DNA of 64,000 nucleotides from Azophilus sp965199705 (GTDB lineage Bacteria; Pseudomonadota; Gammaproteobacteria; Pseudomonadales; Azotimanducaceae): assembly GCA_965199705.1 (NCBI GenBank), contig OZ241359.1, positions 186,001 through 250,000 of the forward strand. Direction: 5' to 3'. The notes beneath the pieces were generated by a model. It was not told where the DNA came from, searched no databases, and saw only the letters and a program-made list of their open reading frames with translations. Positions 51,806 to 60,018 of this stretch are shown piece after piece. Both the position numbers and the translations under genes were made by a program. Positions within the stretch are counted from its first letter, which is position 1; every line of letters begins with the position of its first letter.

Positions 51806-52252
51806 TCAGGCGGCAAGGTCAACGACATTCAAACCCGCGGCGCTGGCTGCGGCGCGTTGGCGCTCATCATGCGTCACGAAGCCCGAGACGCCTTGAACCA
51901 GCGCCACGGCTATATGGATCAGGTCAAGCGTGCGAACGCCATGTTTCTCCGTGGTTCGCCCGGACAAGCGTTCCGCTTCGGAACATGCAGCTTGCCAGTC
52001 AAGGCCGCGTCGAATCAATCGACTGCCCTCGGCCAGATCGTCATTGAGCAAGTTGAGTGACGCGGCAAGTTGCGCCGCTTCTATCTCTCCTCGATATCGC
52101 TTCAGGCGGAGCGCGTTGCGTATCTCGACTTCGTGCAGCTCGTTCACGAATACGGCCTCCGCACGATCTTTCAGGAATCGGCTGATGTCGGCACTCGTTT
52201 CCTCGAGCACATAGAGCGGCACCAGTGCACTGGAATCGTAGTAAAGACTCAC
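51806..52252 (-). CDS. PIN-domain toxin (VapC-type), second module
   Basis: The GTG at 52252 gives MSLYYDSSALVPLYVLEETSADISRFL, the standard start of a VapC with Asp early. The 148-residue PIN domain also shows Asp in RTLDLIHIAVALV and the late FVTHDERQ with Asp. It presumably cleaves RNA when released from the antitoxin. Its GTGA start overlaps the antitoxin stop by four bases. A longer in-frame ORF upstream (52426) is only antisense to nothing useful and is not used. Confidence 0.87.
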   Translation of the reverse strand: MSLYYDSSALVPLYVLEETSADISRFLKDRAEAVFVNELHEVEIRNALRLKRYRGEIEAAQLAASLNLLNDDLAEGSRLIRRGLDWQAACSEAERLSGRTTEKHGVRTLDLIHIAVALVQGVSGFVTHDERQRAAASAAGLNVVDLAA

Positions 52253-52569
52253 CGATCGCCACGACCCTCGGCGACAAGTCTGGCGGCGCTGTCGCCCGAA
52301 ACAGGCGTCGGATATATCTCTCGCAGGCGCGCTTCCGCACGGCCCCAGTCGGCGGACGGGGGGGAATCCGACGCAGGCCCTTCGCCCGACCGCCTCTCGG
52401 CGACGACAGCGTGCGGAAGCACCCATTTCTGTATCGGAATGACTGTTACTTGGCCTCTCCGCCGCACGAATTCACTTTGCCAATCAAGCGTCTGTGACAG
52501 GTGAAAGCCTGGCGCAGCTGTCGGGCTCAGGCTGGTGGGCACCATGATCTCATGTTTCAAATGGGACAT
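52249..52569 (-). CDS. Phd/VapB-type antitoxin with a degenerate N-terminal half
   Basis: The 106-residue product ends with a recognisable antitoxin tail: SADWGRAEARLREIYPTPVSGDSAARLVAEGRGDR, as in antitoxins paired with PIN toxins. The middle LDWQSEFVRR and AVVAERRSGEG correspond to the family positions LxxxLSEYVRR and RVVAELRPPG, but the segment between them is unusual, so the DNA-binding half has diverged. Its ATG (52569; alternative ATG 52545) lies inside the end of the serine-proteinase gene (20-base overlap), and its stop overlaps the toxin start by four bases. Confidence 0.65.
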   Translation of the reverse strand: MSHLKHEIMVPTSLSPTAAPGFHLSQTLDWQSEFVRRRGQVTVIPIQKWVLPHAVVAERRSGEGPASDSPPSADWGRAEARLREIYPTPVSGDSAARLVAEGRGDR

Positions 52570-53569
52570 CCTTCCATCCTTCAGTTAAGCGATGTTCTCG
52601 TGTTTCCCACCGGTCTCTGTCGTGGATGACTTCGACAACCCCCCCAGAAGCAAACGCCTGTGGGGCATGGGCAACGCTCTCGATGATCGCTCTGGTGTAT
52701 TCAAAGTTTATCGGCTTACCTTCATGCTTCTCGTGCAACCATTCACCCAAGGGAAGCCCTCGTTGTGCCATGGTAGAGGCGTGACGAAACTCCATCTGCT
52801 GCGAATAACTGTCGCTGATCGCCTTGACTGTCTCGTAAAGCCCCGGGGAGCATTTTTCAACCGGCAACCCAAGCGTGCCAGCTTCCCTGCGATTGATGGT
52901 GTAGTCGTGGCTTCCCGAGTCCGAGCACAGGAACTCAACGATTCTCTCAACAGCCTTGCTGTCCTCAAGGCGCTGTTCGAGCAGGCGTTGCGCCAAATCT
53001 CGAATCTGCTGTCGGGCGCGAAATACTTGGCCGAGAACCAGTGGATGCACCTTGTCGGCAAGGTCCCGGAGAGCTTTTGCAGCAGCTTTTTCCCCGCCGT
53101 AGCGCTCCACCGCGCCAAGATAACCGTTGACGGCCTCAACGCTGACCGGCGCTCGCGCTTCCCCAGTTGCGCCCGGGATTTCAGGCCCGAGCGGGCCAGT
53201 CACGGCCGGGTCAACCGGCCCGAGCGTTGCCTGTTTGGTCATGACCACTTGATCCGCACCCAGGCAAATCAACGTGCCGGCGCTCCTGCACTTGCTTGGC
53301 ACGATCACTTCGAATTTCTCGCAGAACATTCGGATCAGGTTGACCAGATTCCAGGCGGCGGAAGTATCGCCACCTTTGGTGTAGAGGATGAGCGATATCT
53401 TTGGCACAGGGCCGATGGCGTCAAGATGGTCCACGAAGAGATCCACCACATCCTGGCCGATTTGAGTCTCTAAACCGGGGCGATCTCCCGTCACGTACAG
53501 GAGCGCCCTGCAGTCGCGTTGCCGCTCGATCTCCTCAAGCAATGCCTTGCGTTGGGCGGCATCCGTCAT
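52550..53569 (-). CDS. SDH-family Clp-fold serine proteinase
   Basis: The 339-residue protein matches the serine dehydrogenase proteinase (SDH, SppA/Clp crotonase-fold) family. It has the oxyanion loop LYTKGGDTSAAW (Gly66-Gly67) and the probable nucleophile Ser96 in CRSAGTLICLGADQVVM, followed by TLGPVDPAV. There is no signal peptide, so it is likely cytoplasmic. Its 3' end overlaps the antitoxin by 20 bases; the three genes form one coupled unit. It is divergent from hicBA. Members of this family appear near R-M and defence genes in various genomes, a loose expectation, not something shown here. Confidence 0.84.
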   Translation of the reverse strand: MTDAAQRKALLEEIERQRDCRALLYVTGDRPGLETQIGQDVVDLFVDHLDAIGPVPKISLILYTKGGDTSAAWNLVNLIRMFCEKFEVIVPSKCRSAGTLICLGADQVVMTKQATLGPVDPAVTGPLGPEIPGATGEARAPVSVEAVNGYLGAVERYGGEKAAAKALRDLADKVHPLVLGQVFRARQQIRDLAQRLLEQRLEDSKAVERIVEFLCSDSGSHDYTINRREAGTLGLPVEKCSPGLYETVKAISDSYSQQMEFRHASTMAQRGLPLGEWLHEKHEGKPINFEYTRAIIESVAHAPQAFASGGVVEVIHDRDRWETREHRLTEGWKDVPFET

Positions 53570-53659
53570 ATCTATCTCTATCGATTACACCTGGCCAGGG
53601 AACAACGGCCAGGCAATTGTACATCACCGATTCCGAGTCCCCGATCGGGCCGTTTTATC

Positions 53660-53665
53660 TATAAT
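53660..53665 (+). promoter_or_regulatory. Candidate -10 box of hicBA
   Basis: TATAAT in the divergent gap, 44 bases before the hicB start. The -35 is not recognisable at standard spacing. Confidence 0.4.
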
Positions 53666-53673
53666 CGCGCCAA

Positions 53674-53693
53674 GTGGCGAGTGTCACCGCCAC
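53674..53693. promoter_or_regulatory. Candidate HicB operator, palindrome
   Basis: GTGGCG-N8-CGCCAC is a perfect six-base inverted repeat between the -10 box and the ribosome site, overlapping a second palindrome, CGCCA-AG-TGGCG (53668-53679). The position immediately downstream of the -10 suits autorepression by the HicB/HicA complex. Confidence 0.55.
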
Positions 53694-53709
53694 GAAAGGG
53701 AGATACGTT

Positions 53710-54009
53710 ATGGGCAATCAGAACAGCTATCTCGTCACGGTTCGGCGATGTGAGGAGAGCGGAATGCTCGTTGGTCGGAGCGAGGATATTCCGGGCCTTG
53801 TTGTTGAGGCGGCCACGCCAAGCGCGATTGTCGAGGCGATTGTCGAAGTCGCGCCTCATCTGCTCATGGCCAACCTGGGTCTGTCGCCCGAAGAGGTTGG
53901 GAACTGCCTGATCAATGTAGGGCCCCTGCTCACGAAGAAACGCTCGCCGCGGCGTGCGCCACGCCCTCATGTGTTCGTGGATTCTGAACTGGTAGGCGCG
54001 GCTGCGTAG
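53710..54009 (+). CDS. hicB: HicB-like (DUF1902) antitoxin
   Basis: The start at 53710 has GGGAG seven bases upstream and gives a 99-residue protein with the HicB/DUF1902 partial RNase H-like domain: SYLVTVRRCEESGMLVGRSEDIPGLVVEAATPSAIVEAIVE, where the SEDIPGL is the hallmark. The C-terminal tail is basic (KKRSPRRAPRP). The antitoxin gene comes first, followed by the toxin after 17 bases; many hicAB pairs have the toxin first. Confidence 0.85.
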   Translation: MGNQNSYLVTVRRCEESGMLVGRSEDIPGLVVEAATPSAIVEAIVEVAPHLLMANLGLSPEEVGNCLINVGPLLTKKRSPRRAPRPHVFVDSELVGAAA

Positions 54010-54026
54010 CCTGCGCTGATGCCGGT

Positions 54027-54227
54027 ATGGCCGCCGGCTTTCAGCGACTGGTCAAAAAACGCCTGCAAGAAGCAGGTTGGCGCAAGACGCGTAATCCTCG
54101 GGGTAGTCATGAGGTATGGGCGCACCCGGAGAGCAAATTGGCAGTATCAGTGCCCGCGACGATCAAGAGCCGGCATACGGCGAACAGTATCCTGAAGTAT
54201 GCGGGGCTGAGAAAAATAGATCGCTAG
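54027..54227 (+). CDS. hicA: HicA mRNA interferase toxin
   Basis: The 66-residue protein has a dsRBD-like HicA fold: LVKKRLQEAGWRKTRNPRGSHEVWAHP, with the catalytic His in GSHEVW, then the SVPATIKSRHTANSILKYAGL tail. HicA cleaves mRNA and is neutralised by HicB. It follows hicB and is convergent with the DNA methylase gene (23 bases apart). Confidence 0.9.
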   Translation: MAAGFQRLVKKRLQEAGWRKTRNPRGSHEVWAHPESKLAVSVPATIKSRHTANSILKYAGLRKIDR

Positions 54228-54250
54228 CCAGTTTACATGTGAGTCCCGGT

Positions 54251-57040
54251 CTATTGCGCGCTGGCCGGCGGTTGTGTGGACTTGCCACCGTGCACGCTCG
54301 GCTCCGAGCACCATTGCAGCCGCAGCGTGTCCAGGCTTGCGAGAATAGACGGGCTGAATCCAAGCACATCCACGAGCATTCTCTGATCGAGTTCCTTGCG
54401 AACGTCGTCGCGGTACGCCTCGTTGGCGGGGAGAAAGCCCTTGTCCTTCAGGTCGGCGAAGATGTTGTTGCACTCGGCAAGCTGGGCGCCGGTGAGCGTG
54501 CGCGCGTCCAGCACGGGGAGATCAGGCAGACGAGAAATCGTCAATCTTGCGCGTCCCTGCTGCTGCCTGGTTCCCGTCCACCAGTGGCAGATCAGGCCCA
54601 GTGTGGTGTTCGCCCACAGGCATAGTGGAATCTCATGGGTCAAGTCATGCGCAATAACGTTGGGCCAGGCTGTGCCGCCGATGCATATCTCTGGCGTCAG
54701 ACACATGGCCAGCGACTGGGAGTTGAGCTGGAAGTCGAGCGTGGCGTGCAGGCGCGATGCCGCCTCGTTCCACAGCGCCATGGCGCGGTGTTCGGCGCCG
54801 GGGCGAGGCTCGGCAACCCGGTCGGTCTGGACGATGAGCTTCCGCTCCCTGACGGCATCGTGCGCCCAGAGCGCCGGGTATTCGGCTACATAGCCGGCGC
54901 GGGTTTCGCGCACCTCGAACGGACCGCGCCCTCTGCCGCCGTTGATGTCCAAGTGGTACACCGGCCTGCGCTTTGTCAGGTCAGTCAATAGAACCACGGG
55001 AAGCGGGGTTGCCGACTTGCGCGGAAGCACCAGCTTGCCGGCAGCCAATCCGGCTGCGACCCGCACCAGCGACTCATGGCGGGCGCCTGCTGCCGCGATG
55101 TGCGGCATGGTTCGGGCGATATCAAAGGAACTTGCATTGACGGCAGCCTGAAGCAGGTTATCGGGACGTGCCGGCAAGGTGTGGCTTCGGATAGCTGAAC
55201 CATCCGAGGGTTTGCGCCCTTTGCTCGCCAGCACCAGGCACTCCGCCATGCCAGTGTCGGCGGAGAAGGCTCTCGCGTGTTGTCCGGCGGCGCCAATGGC
55301 AACGGTCACGGCACTGCGGTAGTTCGTCTGCAGGAACTCGCGGGACTTGCGCCATGAGTCGCCACTGATGAAAGAGTACGGCAAAACCAGAGCGAGGACG
55401 CCATCGTCCCTGAGCTTCACGTGCGCCAGGTCGATGAAGTTGGATGCCAGTCCCGCGTTACCGTGACCCGCGACACCCTTGTGCTTGCGCAGCGCGTTGG
55501 CCATGTGCCGTTGTTCGTCCGCCGAATTATCGAACCCCGCAAAGCTGGGAACCGGCACTCCCGCATGAGTGCTCTCATGGTTTGTGGGCCGGGTGAACGG
55601 AGGATTCATGATGACCAGATCAAATCCCTCATCGGGCACAGCCGCCGCCTTTAGCGAAACAGATCCGGCATGCCCGGCCATGCCAGTCTGATCCGTTCCG
55701 AACAAGGATTCGCCCTGATTGGACGCGAGCAGGTCCAGCGCCCCGATGTGGACGCCGGATTCAGTCACGCCGTAGGGAAATGTATGGATGCCCGACAAAC
55801 CGTAGCCGATGGTCGGGTGTGCGGACGAGAGCATGGAGCAGGTCAGATGCGCGGCGGCCGGCATGATGTCCAAACCTGTCAACACCTGCTCCATCATGGC
55901 CTTGTGAAGGCATTGGTCGTCTCCGCCCGCACGCCGGTGGCGGCGGTAGATCGCCCGCTGAACAGCCGAAAGCAACGCGCCAGTGCCGCAGGCGAAGTCG
56001 CCGATGCGCAACCGGCTGATCGCTTTGGCATCGGACCAGTCCACCGTCAGCCGCTCAACGGCCAATTCGGCCAGGTAGGTAGCCGATGACGGCAATGTAT
56101 AGAAGGTGGCCAGAAACTTGCGGTCGCTGATGAGTGTCTGGAACATGCGGCCGCAGAGATCGTGGTAGGTCGTTGCGCCGGTCTGCGCAAGTTCCTCGAC
56201 CGATTGCGCCACCCGGCCAAATACGGCAGGCGCGTCCCGCACCGGCAGCAGCTTCGCCAGATCTCGCGCAATGCTGAATATGGGCCAGTAGTTGACCGTC
56301 AGAATGTCGTCCCAGGTATTCAGAACCAGCGATTGCGTCAAACGGGCCGGCGGCAACAAGGGCTGGAAGCGGGGGATGCCGGCCTGCCCGTCGATGGCGG
56401 AATGAAAGACGAATGCCGAGACGAAGATTGCCGCCGCCATCCGGTGGGTCTGCTCGCCCGGCTGCTGGTGCAGACACGCCGCCAATTCCTTCTGGATCGC
56501 TTCGGGGATTCCTGCTTCGAGCAAGGCCGCCGTCTCACTCACGACCTGCTCCAGGATTCGGGTTGAAGCGGCAATCTTCGCCTCTGACAAGCTCAGGTGC
56601 TCAATGGCGTCGGCCAGGTCGTTTACGCCGCCCTCAAGCCAGTCCTTGTGCGGGAATCGCGAAGGTTTCCCATCAGCGCCGACCTGGAGGGCAGCGTAGC
56701 GATATCTGGCAGCGCGGGCTTGCGCGTGGGGTCCGGTTTGCAGCTCTTTCGGAAGAATGACGGCCAGCACACTTTCGATGGGCTCGCCAGTTACTGCCAA
56801 GCGCGCTCCCAGGCGAGATTGCGCATCCTGCTGTACTGTTCGCGCCGGATCAAACTCGGTCTCAATACCAACCGGCTGGCGCCCGGGCGTGCGCACGATC
56901 AGGTCAGGTCGCCTCCCGGCTTCCCGAAGCGTTCGGGTGGATTCCACGACCACGGTGGTCTGATTCCATTGCGGGTGGCGTTCGCGCAGAGCAGCAGCCA
57001 ACTCGGCGTTGATGACCGCTTCGTTTCGGTGGGCCGTCAT
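54251..57040 (-). CDS. Large solitary N6-adenine DNA methylase with possible N-terminal nuclease-like region
   Basis: The product is 929 aa from the ATG at 57040 (GTG 57076 is possible). The middle carries an N6-adenine MTase: a FYTLPSSATYLAELAVERL lead-in, SAM-binding motif I GDFACGTGALLSA (about residue 345) and motif IV NPPF (about 480). The N-terminal 130 residues have PDLIV...PVGIETEF, a PD...ExE arrangement recalling PD-(D/E)XK nucleases, though the usual Lys is not seen. The C-terminal third is likely a target recognition domain. One-polypeptide type IIG-like R-M enzyme and orphan defence methylase are both possible. No separate restriction or specificity subunit is adjacent. Confidence 0.85.
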   Translation of the reverse strand: MTAHRNEAVINAELAAALRERHPQWNQTTVVVESTRTLREAGRRPDLIVRTPGRQPVGIETEFDPARTVQQDAQSRLGARLAVTGEPIESVLAVILPKELQTGPHAQARAARYRYAALQVGADGKPSRFPHKDWLEGGVNDLADAIEHLSLSEAKIAASTRILEQVVSETAALLEAGIPEAIQKELAACLHQQPGEQTHRMAAAIFVSAFVFHSAIDGQAGIPRFQPLLPPARLTQSLVLNTWDDILTVNYWPIFSIARDLAKLLPVRDAPAVFGRVAQSVEELAQTGATTYHDLCGRMFQTLISDRKFLATFYTLPSSATYLAELAVERLTVDWSDAKAISRLRIGDFACGTGALLSAVQRAIYRRHRRAGGDDQCLHKAMMEQVLTGLDIMPAAAHLTCSMLSSAHPTIGYGLSGIHTFPYGVTESGVHIGALDLLASNQGESLFGTDQTGMAGHAGSVSLKAAAVPDEGFDLVIMNPPFTRPTNHESTHAGVPVPSFAGFDNSADEQRHMANALRKHKGVAGHGNAGLASNFIDLAHVKLRDDGVLALVLPYSFISGDSWRKSREFLQTNYRSAVTVAIGAAGQHARAFSADTGMAECLVLASKGRKPSDGSAIRSHTLPARPDNLLQAAVNASSFDIARTMPHIAAAGARHESLVRVAAGLAAGKLVLPRKSATPLPVVLLTDLTKRRPVYHLDINGGRGRGPFEVRETRAGYVAEYPALWAHDAVRERKLIVQTDRVAEPRPGAEHRAMALWNEAASRLHATLDFQLNSQSLAMCLTPEICIGGTAWPNVIAHDLTHEIPLCLWANTTLGLICHWWTGTRQQQGRARLTISRLPDLPVLDARTLTGAQLAECNNIFADLKDKGFLPANEAYRDDVRKELDQRMLVDVLGFSPSILASLDTLRLQWCSEPSVHGGKSTQPPASAQ

Positions 57041-57088
57041 GGCTGCTTGCCGGATTCGATCATTGCATGGTAGCACCGGCGAGTTACG

Positions 57089-57499
57089 TCATTCACCTTG
57101 CCGATCCGAATCTTTCGCGGGTGAGCGCCCGTCGGGCGCCGCCCCGGGCCGCAGACGAGCCGGCAGCGGCGCTCGCCGGCCGCCGAATTCCGGCTCACCG
57201 TAGTAGCTCGACAGATACGCAAGTATCTGCGCCTCGGTGCGCGGATCGAATTGCCACAGATTCTCTTGCGCTTGCATACGGCGGATGACGCCGCTCCAAA
57301 AGGTTCGGTCTCCGCGTTGCGATGCAACCTGATCGAGTCCGTGGCAACCGCTGCAATGGGCGTACACCAGCTTCCAGCCCGGCGCCTCGATCAGTTCGAC
57401 GGTGCGGGCGGACGCCTCGGCAGCAACCGTCTGCGCGCTGCAGAGCGCAAGCACGGCTGCCAGCCCGATCAGGCCACTTGCACAGCGATGCGATGACAT
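57089..57499 (-). CDS. sorB: Monoheme cytochrome c (sulfite dehydrogenase partner)
   Basis: A 136-residue exported cytochrome: signal peptide (GLIGLAAVLALCSAQTVAA), then heme motif CSGCHGLDQVASQRG and a single c domain with a basic, Pro-rich C-terminal tail. It overlaps the upstream sulfite dehydrogenase gene by 31 bases, as in SorAB pairs where it takes electrons from the molybdenum subunit. Its axial Met is likely in IRRMQAQ, but the assignment is approximate. Identification rests mainly on the partner. Confidence 0.82.
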   Translation of the reverse strand: MSSHRCASGLIGLAAVLALCSAQTVAAEASARTVELIEAPGWKLVYAHCSGCHGLDQVASQRGDRTFWSGVIRRMQAQENLWQFDPRTEAQILAYLSSYYGEPEFGGRRAPLPARLRPGAAPDGRSPAKDSDRQGE

Positions 57500-58641
57500 G
57501 CGTTGTTCAGGTAGCCCTTCGGATTCCAGCCGGGCACGAGCATGGGTTGGGCAACGCCATGATCGTCCTCGGCCCGCGCCCAGATCTCGTAGTAGCCCGG
57601 GCGGGCAAAGCGGACTTCGCCGCGAAAGCGCTGCCAGGCCAGACGATTGACCGGTGGATCAAGGGCCGCCCGCTGCCAGGTCTGCCCGTAGTCCGCCGAC
57701 AGGAACATGCGCGCCACAGCGCGTTCGCCGGCCCAGGCGTGGCCGCGCACGGCCAGGGGATTGGCCAACCTGTGACGGACGCCTGATGCCGGGCAGGTGA
57801 TCAGCGATTTCACCGGCATGGACTCGATGATGCACATGTCCTCATGCGCCACTTCGGCGCCGGGCGCCACGGGTTTACAGGGTGTCCGGTAGGAATAGCC
57901 TCCCATCTTCGGGCCATCGTGCACCCGATCGCGGATGGCCAGCCGATGCAGCCACTTGCCGCTCACCGAGCCTGGCCAGCCGCCCGCCACCAGGCGCAGC
58001 GGCCCACCGTGCAGAAGCGGAATGGGCGCATCATTCAAGGCCCAGGCGACCAGGGTTTCTGGCTGTAGCGCCTTCGCCGTCGGCACGCCGCGGGAGATCA
58101 CCACCCGGTTCGGGTCGCCGGAGAGGTGGCGGTCGCGCCCGTAGAAGGCAACGTAAATCGCAGCGTCCGTCATGCCAGCCGCAGCAAGCAGGTCGCTCAG
58201 GCGAACACCCGTCCAGCGAGCGCAACTCACCGCCCCGGTGGTCCACTGATTGCCCGGCGCGGGTGGATGAAATTCCGCTCGGCCATTGCCGCCACACTCG
58301 ATGGTGAGTGCGTAGGTGTGGGTTGCAAACTGCGCCCGCAGCTCGGCGAGCGACAGGCGAAGCGGCCTCTGACAGGCTTCGCCGTCCACGGTCAGACGCC
58401 AGAGGGCCGGATCGCCGGGCGCGGGCGGCAGACCGTTGTTGCGCACGAACATGTGCCGCGCCGAGGTGCAGGGTTCATCCAGCAGATGGGCCGGGGTTTC
58501 CGCATTCAGGGGGCGGGAAGTCAACACGCGCAGATCCGGCTTGGTCTCCGGGCGCGCCTCGGCGAGCAGGCTTCCGGGGGTCGTCAGAAGCGGCCCTGCG
58601 CTGAGGGCAGCGAAGCTGACAAGGGAGCGCCGGGTAATCAT
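57469..58641 (-). CDS. sorA: Sulfite dehydrogenase-like molybdopterin oxidoreductase (SorA type)
   Basis: The start at 58641 gives a Tat signal (MITRRSLVSFAALSAGPLL). The 390-residue enzyme has the sulfite oxidase fold: HMFVRNNGLPP, the Mo-ligating Cys in TIECGGNGRAEF, the LLHGGPLRLVAGGWPG sulfate-site region and the Mo-cofactor dimerisation domain with YGQTWQRA. It oxidises sulfite or a related compound in the periplasm and passes electrons to the downstream cytochrome. SoxC and SorA are close relatives; SorA fits since the partner is a monoheme cytochrome. Its start overlaps the amidase stop by four bases. Confidence 0.88.
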   Translation of the reverse strand: MITRRSLVSFAALSAGPLLTTPGSLLAEARPETKPDLRVLTSRPLNAETPAHLLDEPCTSARHMFVRNNGLPPAPGDPALWRLTVDGEACQRPLRLSLAELRAQFATHTYALTIECGGNGRAEFHPPAPGNQWTTGAVSCARWTGVRLSDLLAAAGMTDAAIYVAFYGRDRHLSGDPNRVVISRGVPTAKALQPETLVAWALNDAPIPLLHGGPLRLVAGGWPGSVSGKWLHRLAIRDRVHDGPKMGGYSYRTPCKPVAPGAEVAHEDMCIIESMPVKSLITCPASGVRHRLANPLAVRGHAWAGERAVARMFLSADYGQTWQRAALDPPVNRLAWQRFRGEVRFARPGYYEIWARAEDDHGVAQPMLVPGWNPKGYLNNACHRIAVQVA

Positions 58642-59999
58642 GCTGACGGGCGCCTCAGTACGGGTTGCAACCGAGCGCCAATGGCGAGAAGTCGGGCGTC
58701 CGACATGGTTGGCCCCATGAGATGCAGACCGACTGGCGGGGCGTCTGGTTCGTGCACTGGCAGGGACAGGGCGCAGCGATCCAGGAAATTGGCAATGGCC
58801 GTGTTGCGCAGAAGCAGAACGTTCAGGCGGCTGTACTCCGAATCGTTGTCGCATCCCGCCAGCGGTGGGGCAACGATGGGCGCGGTGGGATAGAGCACAG
58901 CATCCAGATCAGCCGTTTGCCGATTGGTTTCAGCGATCAGCCTGCGCCGAAACTGCAACAGGTCGATGTAGTCAGCAGCAGTATGCGTGGCGCCCTGCTC
59001 GATCCGGGCGCGCACCCTCGGGTCATATTCATCGGCCTGGCGGGCCAGGCGGGCGCGATGCAATGCCCAGGCTTCCGCCGCCGCCATGCCGCCCTGAGCA
59101 TTCATGCCGGGCAGCTCGTTCAGCAAGGATAAATTCACGTCGATCAAGGTGACGCCGGCTTGGCGCAAGCGGACCAGTGCCTGCTCGAAGGCGTTCGCCA
59201 CCGCATCTTCAATGTCTTCCAGAACCAGGTTGCGGAGCACGCCAAGACGCAGGCTGCGGACGTCCGGCGCCGGTTCCGGCGCTGCCGTCTCGCCGGCCAT
59301 CAGCGCATCCAGCGCCTGACAGCAGGCCGGGGTATGGCCGAGTACGCCAACCGAATCCAGGCTGAAGGCGAGCGGATAGACCCCCCGGCGGTCTATCCGG
59401 CGAGCGGTAGGCTTGAAGCCAACCAGGCCGCACAGAGCGGCCGGGATGCGGCAGGAGCCGCCCGTGTCCGTGCCGATGCCCGCAAGGGCCATGCCATCGC
59501 TCACGGAAACCGCAGCGCCGGAAGATGAACCGCCCGGAATCCGCCCTGAAGCGCGGTCGTAGGGGTTCAGAGGCGTGCCATGATGCGGATTCAACCCCAG
59601 CCCCGAATAGGCAAACTCCGTCATGTTGGTGCGCCCGAGCAGGATCAGGCCCGCCGCCTGCAAGCGGGCGATTGCCGGCGCATCCTCTGCCGCTGGCGGT
59701 TGCTCGGCAAGCACACGAGATCCGGCGGACGTTGTCTGGCCAGCCACGTCAAACAGGTCCTTCACCGAAATCGGAATGCCGGCCAGCGGCAGCGCTGCGG
59801 CGTTGCCTTGTCGCCTCCGATCGATGGCATCGGCCCTGGCCCTTGCGCCGGCCAGATCAAGGCGCACATAGACGCGCTGCCCCTCACCTTCGGGCGCCTG
59901 AATCCGGCCAATGCAATCTTCCACCAGAGCGCGGCTGGATACCCGGCCCGCAGCCAGGGCAGCCTTCAGACTTGCGAGCGAAACAGGCGGAGGGGACAT
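58638..59999 (-). CDS. Amidase-signature hydrolase
   Basis: The 453-residue protein is an amidase-signature enzyme with the Ser-cisSer-Lys triad: Lys in ISVKDLF, the GGSSSG loop and the nucleophile Ser in GTDTGGSCRIPA. It hydrolyses C-N bonds in amides; the substrate is unknown. The ATG at 59999 is chosen; ATG 60029 would overlap the preceding gene by 11 bases. It lies in a minus-strand operon-like run from the TRAP binding protein to sorB. Confidence 0.87.
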   Translation of the reverse strand: MSPPPVSLASLKAALAAGRVSSRALVEDCIGRIQAPEGEGQRVYVRLDLAGARARADAIDRRRQGNAAALPLAGIPISVKDLFDVAGQTTSAGSRVLAEQPPAAEDAPAIARLQAAGLILLGRTNMTEFAYSGLGLNPHHGTPLNPYDRASGRIPGGSSSGAAVSVSDGMALAGIGTDTGGSCRIPAALCGLVGFKPTARRIDRRGVYPLAFSLDSVGVLGHTPACCQALDALMAGETAAPEPAPDVRSLRLGVLRNLVLEDIEDAVANAFEQALVRLRQAGVTLIDVNLSLLNELPGMNAQGGMAAAEAWALHRARLARQADEYDPRVRARIEQGATHTAADYIDLLQFRRRLIAETNRQTADLDAVLYPTAPIVAPPLAGCDNDSEYSRLNVLLLRNTAIANFLDRCALSLPVHEPDAPPVGLHLMGPTMSDARLLAIGARLQPVLRRPSA

Positions 60000-60018
60000 G
60001 GCGCGACCGGCTGCCAGG

